Positions 1-5,969 are shown, counted from the stretch's first letter. The stretch: DNA of 9,579 bases from Candidatus Doudnabacteria bacterium RIFCSPHIGHO2_02_FULL_46_11 (GCA_001779955.1 MFES01000008.1:1-9579), one strand, 5' to 3'. Translations and numbers: made by a program. Notes: a model not told the origin generated them from the sequence alone.

Positions 1-2059
1 CACCCACGCTCACTCTAACTATAGAGTTAGCGGTTAGGGTAGTACCATCATCCAACTGGGTGTCGGCTACAACGGTCAAAGTTTTGGTTTGACCAGCCGG
101 AACGACGAAGGTATTGCCTAAAGCAAAGCTAGTATCATCGTCGGTGGCGCTGGTGATAGCCGTGTCAGAATCGGTGAAGTTGGTATCGTCAGTGTTGTCG
201 TAGTCGAGATCAGCCGTAGAGCCAACCTGGACGCCGTCAACATACAACTTGCCGTTATCCAAGCCTCGGTCATCAGCCGAAACAGTTACGACTGATTCCA
301 CAATAATAGTGGTAACCTTAACGGCCTCGCCGGCGGCGGTAAAGCTGAATTTGGCCAAGGTCTGGCCGTCAGCGTTTAGGGCCACGTTGCCGGACGGGGA
401 GTCAGAGGCTTTGCCTACGGTTAGGGAGCCGGTGCTGATAGAAGTACCGGAACCGGTGGTAGGCTCAAGGATGGATAAGGTGTCGGTCTGATTCGGCTTC
501 AACCAAATATTGTAGTTGGTGTCTTTAGCCGCGATGTCAGACGACTTCCTGATGGTGAACTTGAAGGATCGGCCGGTACCGCCGACTATATCGGCATGAA
601 CCGTTACAGTCTTGGTCTGGCCGGAGGTCAAAGTTATCGGCGCGCCGGAGAGGTCAAAGAGAACCTCGTTGTTAGCGCCGATTTGCATGGTCGCGCCAAC
701 CTGGACGCCATTGTACTTAAGCATGATGTTCTGCAAGTCAGTCGCAGAAATCGTGCCAACCATGGTCAAGTTGATCTTAGAAACGCTGATGGCCTGATCA
801 GCCGAGACCAGGTTGAAGCGCCAGACTTCCTCATTGAGGTCGCCCGGGTCAACCGAGGCCGGATAAGTGGTCAGAGCGTTGATGGTAAGTTTGCCAAGAT
901 CGCTAACCTGGGCCGTGGTCATGGTGTTGCCGGAAACCGGGAAGGAGCCGCCAACAGTGGCGCCACCACCCAAGACAACATCAGCCGCGGCATTGACCAT
1001 CAAACCAATGGTTTTGCCGGCGGTTGTACCGTTGGCCAAATCCATCTTAACCATAACGGTCTTGGTGGAATTGGCGGAAACGGTGAACAGACCAGCGGCA
1101 TTGGTGAAGGTGGCCACGCCGTCAGAGTAAGAGGTCATTTCAGCCAAACGGACAGAACCTTCGTATAGATATACGTTGGAAACATCCGTGTTGGCGGAAA
1201 CGCCGAATCTCTTGACTTTAACAGTCGTAACAGTAGCGGCGCTTGAGCCGGCCATGAAGTTGACATTTAGCATGTCAATTAGGGCCTGGGCTCCGTCGCC
1301 GGAAACGGTGTCAGCAATGATTGTGCCGGAAGCGGGCTGTGTGGCCGCGCTAACCGTAACTGCGCCGGTCGAAACCGGCGGAACAACAGTGCCGTCATCT
1401 ACCAAGGAACCGCCGTTGTTGCGGGCCGCGGCATTGGCCAAAGTGGCCAGCGCGACATCAGACGCGTTTGCGGCGACTACATGGGAGAACTGCCAACCAT
1501 GGGAGTTAAAGACATCCATGGAAGGAACGCCAGCCTTACCGTTCGAACGAACGTACCAAACGGTGCCGCCATCCAAAACCAGAGAACCGGATGGGTGGGC
1601 AGCGGTGGCAGAATCAATCACGGCGCCGGTGCTGAAATCAGCGGTGGAGCCGGTCATGAGGTTTGCAAAGGAGAAACCAAGGCCCAAGAAGACAGAAGCG
1701 GAGGTAAAGCCGCGCTTTGTGCCTTCGTTGACCATGTAGACTGTACCGCCGTCATTGACTAAGGTACCGTCTGCGAACATCATCGCAGAACCTGTGGCCA
1801 AAGCTCGATCGCCGTCAGTTGCGGCCGGAAGACCGGCGAAACTGTAGCCATGTGAAAGGAATTCATTGGCTGTGCGGAAACCGCGCTTCTCACTGGCTCC
1901 GATGTACCAAACTGTGCCGCCGTCTAAAACAACGGTGCCTTCAGTGTGGCGTTGAGCAGCTTCGGCGGTGATGATTCCAACACCGGCCCAAAGCAAAGTT
2001 GCAAAGGCCAAAAATGACAAAATCACTTTTGCGCCTGAACTTTCTCGTAAACTACGCAT
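1..2059 (-). CDS. Secreted S-layer-like surface protein, N-terminal 686 residues (C-terminus outside window)
   Basis: The frame is open from ATG 2059 to the left edge, so the protein is longer than 686 residues. Two in-frame TAA codons directly before the ATG fix this as the most upstream start; no Shine-Dalgarno is visible. Residues 1-10 are polar with two arginines, 12-32 are hydrophobic, and TAEA-AQ at 31-36 suits signal peptidase, so export is likely. Three imperfect repeats follow near 41-77, 98-134 and 158-194. Each has G-[TS]-[LV]-V-x-DGGTV-[WY] and then an aromatic/Gly half such as KRGF; the third has lost KRGF. From about 233 come Thr/Ser/Val/Ala-rich beta-sandwich-type units of about 150 residues (near 233-390, 391-545, 545-686+), with almost no cysteine. 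Repeats of this type are familiar in Patescibacteria surface proteins. A role as S-layer or adhesin is inferred. Plus-strand ORFs over this region are antisense shadows. Confidence 0.85.
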   Translation of the reverse strand, partial: MRSLRESSGAKVILSFLAFATLLWAGVGIITAEAAQRHTEGTVVLDGGTVWYIGASEKRGFRTANEFLSHGYSFAGLPAATDGDRALATGSAMMFADGTLVNDGGTVYMVNEGTKRGFTSASVFLGLGFSFANLMTGSTADFSTGAVIDSATAAHPSGSLVLDGGTVWYVRSNGKAGVPSMDVFNSHGWQFSHVVAANASDVALATLANAAARNNGGSLVDDGTVVPPVSTGAVTVSAATQPASGTIIADTVSGDGAQALIDMLNVNFMAGSSAATVTTVKVKRFGVSANTDVSNVYLYEGSVRLAEMTSYSDGVATFTNAAGLFTVSANSTKTVMVKMDLANGTTAGKTIGLMVNAAADVVLGGGATVGGSFPVSGNTMTTAQVSDLGKLTINALTTYPASVDPGDLNEEVWRFNLVSADQAISVSKINLTMVGTISATDLQNIMLKYNGVQVGATMQIGANNEVLFDLSGAPITLTSGQTKTVTVHADIVGGTGRSFKFTIRKSSDIAAKDTNYNIWLKPNQTDTLSILEPTTGSGTSISTGSLTVGKASDSPSGNVALNADGQTLAKFSFTAAGEAVKVTTIIVESVVTVSADDRGLDNGKLYVDGVQVGSTADLDYDNTDDTNFTDSDTAITSATDDDTSFALGNTFVVPAGQTKTLTVVADTQLDDGTTLTANSIVRVSVG

Positions 2060-2071
2060 TTATTAATTGAG

Positions 2072-2175
2072 TCGCAGATGCATCCTGTGAGTATCTTGTA
2101 ACCCTTCGATAAACTTGGGGTGCCAAGAGGCACGGGTGCATCTGAATTTTACTGTGCCTTGCGTCTGCGAAGGGT
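2072..2175 (-). promoter_or_regulatory. Candidate RNA switch just upstream of the S-layer-like start codon
   Basis: In plus-strand coordinates the leader holds three perfect pairings. A: 2101-2108 with 2168-2175 (8 bp). B: 2072-2078 with 2164-2170 (7 bp). C: 2075-2082 with 2137-2144 (8 bp). B shares bases with both A and C, so it excludes them. A and C together would form a pseudoknot. A separate 5-bp hairpin with a 4-nt loop sits at 2120-2133. The nearest paired base is 13 nt from the ATG, so the choice of fold could affect ribosome access. Pairings are seen directly; regulation is inferred. Confidence 0.4.
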
Positions 2176-2673
2176 CGCGAAGCGACAACCTATCACAGCA
2201 AGCTTGGCTTACTAATTATTGGGTTTGCTTTAAGAGGGACGGATCTCGCTTTGCCAAATGGCAATTTGAGATCGCTGACAAACAGGATCGACCGTGAGTT
2301 CCTTTCTTAGTAAAAGTTTTACTTTTACTAATTATTAGGGTCCGCCATAGAGAGAAAAAGACGGACAGTTGGATGCGCTGTTTGCCAGAGCACTTTTTAG
2401 GCGCTCTAAAATTACCCTAATTAAGGCATCTGATAAGTAAGATAAGACTTCTGCCTGTCGCGGTTTTGACGGCAGGATTCAATTGTCAAAAAACAGTCCG
2501 CTAATCACCACACCAATCGTCAAATAAACCACATTGGCCTTTTCAAGGATTGGTCTGGGGACAAACAACAAAATCCACGCCAATTTGACGTGAACTGCTT
2601 TGGTAGGTAAGACTAATGCCCTTTCATCACTATTGCCTTTCTTAAATTAATTATTTAATTTTTATTCTAACGA
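2176..2673 (-). other. Long structured 5' leader region of the S-layer-like gene
   Basis: No gene of normal length lies here. Visible hairpins: 2242-2273 (6 bp, 3x3 internal loop, 5 bp); an AT-rich perfect 11-bp stem with loop TTT around 2308-2332; 8 bp with one bulge at 2452-2475; and a small stem with loop TTC near 2174-2186. The motif TTACTAATTATT followed by GGGT or AGGGT occurs twice, near 2209 and 2325. A short hydrophobic reading frame (2479-2583, minus) is listed separately. Confidence 0.4.
2479..2583 (-). CDS. Possible 34-aa hydrophobic leader peptide (weak)
   Basis: A minus-strand frame is open from 2646 down to TGA at 2481-2479. From the only plausible start, TTG at 2583, it encodes 34 residues beginning LAWILLFVPRPILEKAN (Met at the start codon) and continuing as a second hydrophobic run ending GLFFDN. 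The composition looks like a membrane peptide or a remnant of a membrane protein. It lies inside the inferred leader of the surface-protein gene. Against it: no ATG or GTG in frame, no Shine-Dalgarno before the TTG, and a short length that chance could explain. It could be a decayed gene, an upstream ORF, or nothing. Confidence 0.2.
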   Translation of the reverse strand: MAWILLFVPRPILEKANVVYLTIGVVISGLFFDN

Positions 2674-2704
2674 ATTATACCATATTACCATATCATCCTG
2701 TCAA
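2674..2704 (-). promoter_or_regulatory. Promoter for the S-layer-like gene, far upstream
   Basis: On the minus strand TTGACA (2704-2699) is followed after 19 nt by TATAAT (2679-2674), and a TGG just before the -10 box makes it an extended -10 (TGnTATAAT). The spacer is two nt over ideal, which the TGn motif can offset. The start site would be near 2667, giving a leader of about 600 nt before the ATG at 2059. No other gene lies between, so this is the best candidate promoter for the surface protein. Confidence 0.6.
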
Positions 2705-3024
2705 TTTAGGCCTTTTTAGGCTTTTTTAACTCGAAAAATAGGTGTTTTTGGCTATCTGCTATATAGACAGTCCAAGGTCAGTGATTGTTACAAAATAAAG
2801 CTCAAAATATCTAAATAAAAAATAGTACAAACTAAACTAACCATGCTGATTTTACAATATCCGCACAGATATTAGAAGAGATTCAGGTTATTTTTTGTTT
2901 TTAGCTCAGTTTCTAGGACAAAGAACTATTTTATTTATTATAACACCAATGCTTACCATTTTCCTGTGGACAGTGCCAACTGCTGAATTCCGCGGCTTTG
3001 CGAAAAATGTTAAATTTAAGAAAT
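2705..3024. other. AT-rich intergenic region before the flavoprotein gene
   Basis: No gene is seen. A short hairpin (GCCT, loop TTTT, AGGC) followed by six T at 2710-2727 has the form of a weak plus-strand terminator, but no plus-strand gene precedes it. A TATAAC box near 2939-2944 could be a plus-strand -10 element for the downstream gene, but no good -35 box accompanies it. The 2998 TTG and 3007 ATG are alternative, less likely starts for that gene. Confidence 0.35.
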
Positions 3025-3744
3025 ATGAAACGCTTGAAGCTAAAACTTAAAGGAAAAAAGGTGCTGGCTGACAAAACCATGGCTTTCCAGTTCGACCTTA
3101 AGGGCGCTGACTTCAAGTTCATTCCCGGTCAGTATATCGGCGTTTATTTCGAAATATTGCTAAAGAAAGACCCGCTTGGCAACATTAAATCATTCTCGAT
3201 GACAAGCACGCCAAGGGATAATTTTTTGGAGGTTGGCATGCGCATGCGACCAAGCGGCTTCAAAGAAACCCTTGATTCAATAAAAATAGGCAAAAAAATA
3301 GAAATTGAAGGCCCTTACGGCCAATTTACCCTGCCTGATAGCGCTAAAAGGCCGATTATTTTTATTGCCGGAGGGATTGGTATTGCCCCTTTTGTTTCTA
3401 TAATCAAGCACGTTACTGAAAATAATCTGCCGTACAAAATAAAACTTTTTTATAGCGATAAAAATCTAGGCTCAATGACCTACCTGTCAGATTTGGAAAA
3501 ATTCAAGAAAAAAAGCGAGGGGTTGAATTATATAATTACCCTGACCGGTAAAAATTTAAAAAACTGGCAGGGGAGTACCGGGCGAATAAATAAGCGACTA
3601 TTAAAAAATCACCTGGTCAACGTTAAAAATCCCCTGTTTTATATTTCCGGCTCGCCCGATATGGTTTATGACATCAGACAGCTTCTGCTTAGCCTAAAGT
3701 ATAAAGAAAAAGACATTAGAGCCGAGGAATTCGCCGGATACTAA
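3025..3744 (+). CDS. FAD/NAD(P)-binding oxidoreductase, ferredoxin-NADP reductase-like
   Basis: A 239-residue single-unit flavoprotein reductase of the FNR superfamily, moving electrons between NAD(P)H and a partner through FAD. The N-terminal half is a flavin-binding beta barrel: FKFIPGQYIGVYF, then KSFSMTSTP, equivalent to the RxYS flavin motif with Lys/Phe replacing Arg/Tyr. GPYGQFTL closes the barrel. The C-terminal half is the nucleotide fold: IIFIAGGIGIAPFVSIIKH, LFYSDKN, then YISGSPDMV, with an aromatic C-terminus EEFAGY that fits stacking on the flavin. No iron-sulfur cysteine cluster is present, so a separate partner is needed; none is encoded nearby. I prefer ATG 3025 because MKRLKLKLKGKKVLADKTM starts where the first beta strand is expected. 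In-frame ATG 3007 and TTG 2998 are possible. No Shine-Dalgarno stands out. Confidence 0.85.
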   Translation: MKRLKLKLKGKKVLADKTMAFQFDLKGADFKFIPGQYIGVYFEILLKKDPLGNIKSFSMTSTPRDNFLEVGMRMRPSGFKETLDSIKIGKKIEIEGPYGQFTLPDSAKRPIIFIAGGIGIAPFVSIIKHVTENNLPYKIKLFYSDKNLGSMTYLSDLEKFKKKSEGLNYIITLTGKNLKNWQGSTGRINKRLLKNHLVNVKNPLFYISGSPDMVYDIRQLLLSLKYKEKDIRAEEFAGY

Positions 3745-3768
3745 AAAACTCCCTTAGCGGAGTTTTTT
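3743..3768. terminator. Bidirectional rho-independent terminator
   Basis: A-run, ACTCC, loop CTTAGC, GGAGT, T-run: a 10-bp stem with A/T tracts on both sides. It starts at the stop codon of the flavoprotein gene and lies 20 bp from the end of the convergent NUDIX gene, so it can serve both. Confidence 0.85.
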
Positions 3769-3787
3769 CTTGGGCCAATCAAAACTT

Positions 3788-4210
3788 TTAGTTGCTATTT
3801 TTTATAGCTTGAACATACCTCATTAGCTTGGGTCCCGATTCCAACTTAAGAAATTCCTCCGGTGTTACCCACTTATAATCATTATGCTCATCAGATAATT
3901 TAACGTTGCCGTTAATTGCAAGACATTTATAAGCTAGGGTCAGCCAATGCACACCTTCATGATCAATACGAGCCGAGGCGTCAAATATTTTCACGTCTGT
4001 AACGTCAAGGCCTGTTTCTTCTTTTACTTCTCTAACAATCCCCTTTTCTGGCTCTTCTCCGTAATCCAGATCACCACCCGGTAAATCCCAGGTATTAGGT
4101 CGCACCGGAGCGGTTTCTGTTCTAAACAAAGTCAGTAGCCTTCCTTCTTTATCAAGAACAACGGCTTTCGTAGAGACTCCGCACAGCTTATTTTCCGTTG
4201 GCTCATCCAT
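3788..4210 (-). CDS. NUDIX hydrolase
   Basis: A 140-residue cytosolic hydrolase that would cleave a nucleoside diphosphate linked to another group; the exact substrate cannot be read from sequence. The full Nudix box G-x5-E-x7-REUxEExGU is present: G46, E52, R60-E61-V62, E64-E65, G67-L68, so the metal-binding glutamates are intact. Upstream, TKAVVLDKEGRLLTLFR and the WDLPGG turn fit the fold, and KWVTPEEFLKL is the usual C-terminal helix segment. Length is normal for a one-domain NUDIX protein. The start at 4210 has no Shine-Dalgarno; the six-U run of a terminator (4225-4230) lies only 15-20 nt upstream, so expression may depend on readthrough or on a start within that gap. It is convergent with the flavoprotein gene. 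Confidence 0.92.
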   Translation of the reverse strand: MDEPTENKLCGVSTKAVVLDKEGRLLTLFRTETAPVRPNTWDLPGGDLDYGEEPEKGIVREVKEETGLDVTDVKIFDASARIDHEGVHWLTLAYKCLAINGNVKLSDEHNDYKWVTPEEFLKLESGPKLMRYVQAIKNSN

Positions 4211-4224
4211 AAAAATATGATATT

Positions 4225-4245
4225 AAAAAACCGCCTCAAAGGCAA
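4225..4245 (-). terminator. Rho-independent terminator upstream of the NUDIX gene
   Basis: On the minus strand UUGCCU, loop UUG, AGGCGG (6 bp with two G-U pairs), then six U. It would end a transcript coming from tRNA-Gly and the hairpin element, 15 nt before the NUDIX start. It could be a plain terminator or an attenuator for NUDIX. Confidence 0.7.
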
Positions 4246-4288
4246 CTTCATGGTTTTTCTGGAGCGGGTAGGGGGAATATCACTGCTC

Positions 4289-4369
4289 GGCCAGCCTTTC
4301 GGCGATGGCCTGCGCTCTAAAACCCCTCGGTTTTAGTATTTCCGCAACGGGAAAACTTTCGTTTTCCCG
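4289..4369 (-). ncRNA. Tandem-hairpin RNA element downstream of tRNA-Gly
   Basis: Read on the minus strand, three stable hairpins follow one another. 4348-4369 has a perfect 9-bp stem capped by GAAA. 4317-4336 has a perfect 8-bp stem with loop GAGG. 4289-4310 is GGCCA, UC bulge, GCC, GAAA, GGC, UGGCC. GAAA loops form only on this strand (TTTC on the other), which favours minus transcription. The element sits between tRNA-Gly and the terminator at 4225-4245, so it may be the 3' trailer of the tRNA transcript or a separate small RNA. The bases at 4261-4270 also repeat the CCGCTCCA end of tRNA-Gly. A reading frame spans the element but starts inside the tRNA, so I do not call it a protein. Confidence 0.5.
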
Positions 4370-4404
4370 ACCCCTTTCCCGTTCGACTCCCTCGCACACC
4401 TTCA

Positions 4405-4442
4405 AAGAAAAAGAGGCCATCTGACGATGATCACTTTTTCTT
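4405..4442 (-). repeat. Inverted repeat abutting the tRNA-Gly 3' end
   Basis: AAGAAAAAG at 4405-4413 and CTTTTTCTT at 4434-4442 form a perfect 9-bp stem; inside it CATC and GATG form a second 4-bp stem with loop GTCA on the minus strand. It touches the CCA end of the tRNA gene and may mark the processing boundary. Confidence 0.5.
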
Positions 4443-4515
4443 GGAGCGGGATACGGGAGTCGAACCCGTGCCACCTGCTTGGAAGGCAAGCGTACTACCG
4501 TTATACGAATCCCGC
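4442..4515 (-). tRNA. tRNA-Gly (UCC anticodon), CCA encoded
   Basis: The minus strand gives a complete cloverleaf of 74 nt. The acceptor stem pairs GCGGGAT with ATCCCGC, followed by discriminator T and an encoded CCA (4444-4442). The anticodon loop CTTCCAA carries TCC at positions 34-36 and sits in a 5-bp stem. The T arm is ACGGG-TTCGACT-CCCGT. It reads GGA and probably other GGN codons. A TATTAT box six nt upstream of the 5' end is a possible -10 element without a clear -35. It is co-directional with the upstream SpoIIM-ATL pair and may also be reached by readthrough. Confidence 0.95.
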
Positions 4516-4542
4516 TTATTATAATAGCCGTTTTACAAGGGT

Positions 4543-4633
4543 GCAGCTTGTTCTAACAAGCTGCTGTCTAGATTTGTGCAGCCGGTAGGCTGCTCCCCTC
4601 CTTGCAGGCTCGCCTGGTTCGCGCGAAGCGCGA
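4543..4633. repeat. Cluster of four perfect hairpins between tRNA-Gly and the ATL gene
   Basis: Four separate palindromes occupy about 90 bp. 4543-4564 has a 10-bp stem with a 2-nt gap (9 bp with 4-nt loop in practice). 4578-4593 has 6 bp with loop GGTA. 4605-4616 has 4 bp with loop CTCG. 4619-4633 has 6 bp with loop GAA. None has a U-run on either strand, so they do not look like intrinsic terminators. They may protect or process the 3' end of the SpoIIM-ATL mRNA. Confidence 0.5.
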
Positions 4634-4638
4634 CGACC

Positions 4639-4989
4639 CTACCAACGGTACTTTTCTAAATCAACCTTATAAATGTTTTCAGGGGTTAGTTTAACCTCTA
4701 CCCCCTCTTCTTGCAACAATCCGGCCTGCAATGCGGCGCTGTGTTCTCTGCAGGTTGTAGATATCTCTCCCCTAGCATTTATGACCCGGTGCCAAGGAAC
4801 TGCTTCCCAGGTCAGACCTCGGGATTTTTTTGAGGTCTGACCTGAACTTTGATCCATATCATGCAAGGCCCAGCCTACCATCTGTGCGCCGCGCGGACTT
4901 CCCACCATTACCGCGACCTGGCCATAAGATGCCACTTTGCCCTTGGGTATGGCTTTGACGACCTTATAAATTTCCTTAAACGTTGCCAT
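4639..4989 (-). CDS. Alkyltransferase-like protein (ATL), inactive MGMT homologue
   Basis: 116 residues of the DNA-binding MGMT/ATL fold. The helix-turn-helix region KGKVASYGQVAVMVGSPRGAQMVGWALH (near 16-43) is intact. The active-site motif is PWHRVIN (65-71): Trp66 replaces the acceptor cysteine of PCHR, the hallmark of ATL proteins. Known ATLs bind O6-alkylguanine and flag it for nucleotide excision repair without removing the alkyl group; the same role is inferred here. Residues 49-61 are an insertion of about 13 residues between ALHDMDQS and EAVPWHR, encoded by a perfect palindrome (4808-4844); E. coli YbaZ has a much shorter link there. The ATG directly abuts the stop codon of the SpoIIM-like gene, so the two are probably translated in a coupled way. 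The C-terminus LEKYRW is typical. Confidence 0.9.
   Translation of the reverse strand: MATFKEIYKVVKAIPKGKVASYGQVAVMVGSPRGAQMVGWALHDMDQSSGQTSKKSRGLTWEAVPWHRVINARGEISTTCREHSAALQAGLLQEEGVEVKLTPENIYKVDLEKYRW
4808..4844. repeat. 37-bp palindromic element inserted in the ATL gene
   Basis: CAGGTCAGACCTC (4808-4820) and GAGGTCTGACCTG (4832-4844) are perfect 13-bp inverted copies around an 11-nt spacer with seven T. Each arm contains the near-palindrome AGGTC-N-GACCT. It encodes about 13 residues in frame in a loop before the PWHR motif. The form recalls in-frame palindromic elements such as those of Rickettsia. No other copy is in this window. Confidence 0.7.
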
Positions 4990-5589
4990 TTATTTAACCA
5001 AGGCGCTTGTCACAAAAGTTTCGACAAAGGCCGCAATTACCAAAAGGAAAATGATGAGCGGCAAAAACCGCAAGATTAGCTCGCAATCGGTTTTAAATAC
5101 TTGCCATCTGTTGCCCGCGTTTTCTTTTCTTAAATAATTTACGCCCCATTTCATAGAAAGACCGGCGGCAATAAAAAGCGCGGAGAGCTCGAATATCCCG
5201 TGAGGAATTAAGGCTGCGGCGGCAAAACCCAAACCTTTCAGGAGCAACTGGTTAGACTCGGCCAAAAGATAGGCCAGTATATAGCCTACCAAAAAACCGT
5301 TAATCGCCATTACCAATAACGGTATAACCCCCAAAATTACGCCGCCGATTATGGCCAGGACAGTGGCATTGAGGTTGTTAATAAAAATTTTTCCGGCCAG
5401 GGAGGAGCTCGGCGTGAAATCACCGCCTATTTTGTCGGCCAATGTTTTAACTATCTGTTCGATAAATTGGGGCGCGGCCATGTGAACCAGCCCGCCGATA
5501 AATATAAAAACTAAAAATGTCAGGGCTGCTCTCTTTATCCAAACCCAATTATTTTTTAACTCGTCCTTATAAAATGAAAATATTCGCAT
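4990..5589 (-). CDS. SpoIIM / DUF95 family integral membrane protein
   Basis: 199 residues. After a short amphipathic N-terminus (MRIFSFYKDELKNNWVWIKR), hydrophobic segments lie near 21-42, 74-95, 97-110, 118-142 and 172-195, giving about five membrane helices. The family signature is clear: GGVILGVIPLLVMAINGFLVGYI, followed by LIPHGIFELSALFIAAGLSMKWG with the HGxFEL motif. In spore formers SpoIIM helps engulfment; in organisms without sporulation the function of this family is unknown, so no role is assigned. Start ATG 5589 follows an AT-rich stretch with no strong Shine-Dalgarno. The gene follows tRNA-Pro on the same strand and its stop codon directly abuts the ATL start, so tRNA-Pro, SpoIIM and ATL may form one transcript. 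Confidence 0.9.
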   Translation of the reverse strand: MRIFSFYKDELKNNWVWIKRAALTFLVFIFIGGLVHMAAPQFIEQIVKTLADKIGGDFTPSSSLAGKIFINNLNATVLAIIGGVILGVIPLLVMAINGFLVGYILAYLLAESNQLLLKGLGFAAAALIPHGIFELSALFIAAGLSMKWGVNYLRKENAGNRWQVFKTDCELILRFLPLIIFLLVIAAFVETFVTSALVK

Positions 5590-5614
5590 ATTTATATTTA
5601 TTTAATTGGTCGCC

Positions 5615-5652
5615 GCTCATCTTTGATGAGCGAGCCTCGCCCCTTCGGGGCG
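5615..5652. repeat. Two perfect hairpins between tRNA-Pro and the SpoIIM-like gene
   Basis: GCTCATC-TTT-GATGAGC (5615-5631) and CGCCCC-TTC-GGGGCG (5638-5652). On the minus strand they lie 26-63 nt before the SpoIIM start, so they are in its leader. There is no U-run. A further palindrome CAGTGC-TT-GCACTG lies near 5706-5719. Confidence 0.5.
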
Positions 5653-5744
5653 GGGGTGCTAAACATTATTTTTAATTTTCTTCTACCTACTCCACTTTAC
5701 TTTACAGTGCTTGCACTGCGAAACTCGTGTTACGGGTGAAGCAA

Positions 5745-5818
5745 TGGTCGGGGTGCCCAGAATCGAACTGGGTCAACCTGCTCCCAAAGCAGGCGTACTG
5801 CCGGTATACGACACCCCG
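5745..5818 (-). tRNA. tRNA-Pro (UGG anticodon), CCA encoded
   Basis: The minus strand gives a full 74-nt tRNA. The acceptor pairs CGGGGTG with CACCCCG, followed by discriminator A and an encoded CCA (5747-5745). The anticodon stem CCTGC/GCAGG encloses the loop TTTGGGA with TGG at 34-36. The T arm pairs CCCAG with CTGGG around TTCGATT. It would read CCN codons. A promoter lies about 110 nt upstream at 5935-5963. Confidence 0.95.
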
Positions 5819-5934
5819 TAGCGAAGTGTAACGGAGCGATATTGAAATGTGACGGCGGTGGCCGTCTCTTATGGATGCAAGGTTACCCTGGTCCCGAGCG
5901 TTAGCGAAGGTATCTTACACCCCGATACTTACCC

Positions 5935-5963
5935 ATTATGCCGAAAAAACCAAGGTTTTTCAA
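5935..5963 (-). promoter_or_regulatory. Promoter for tRNA-Pro (and probably SpoIIM-ATL)
   Basis: TTGAAA (5963-5958), a 17-nt spacer, then CATAAT (5940-5935) on the minus strand: five of six matches in each box with ideal spacing. The expected start is near 5928. It faces the plus-strand promoter of the M24 gene, 6 bp away. Confidence 0.6.
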
Positions 5964-5969
5964 GAATGC

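Noticed and set aside
596..1168. 190-codon plus-strand ORF
   Set aside because: It is antisense to the S-layer-like gene, whose signal peptide and repeats are clear; other plus ORFs between 249 and 2297 are shadows too.
4254..4400. Class II tRNA with a long variable arm on the plus strand
   Set aside because: GTTCGACTCCC looks like a T loop, but its stem does not pair and no acceptor stem closes the structure.
4280..4489. 69-codon minus-strand ORF
   Set aside because: It begins inside tRNA-Gly and runs through perfect hairpins; the reading is better explained by structured RNA.
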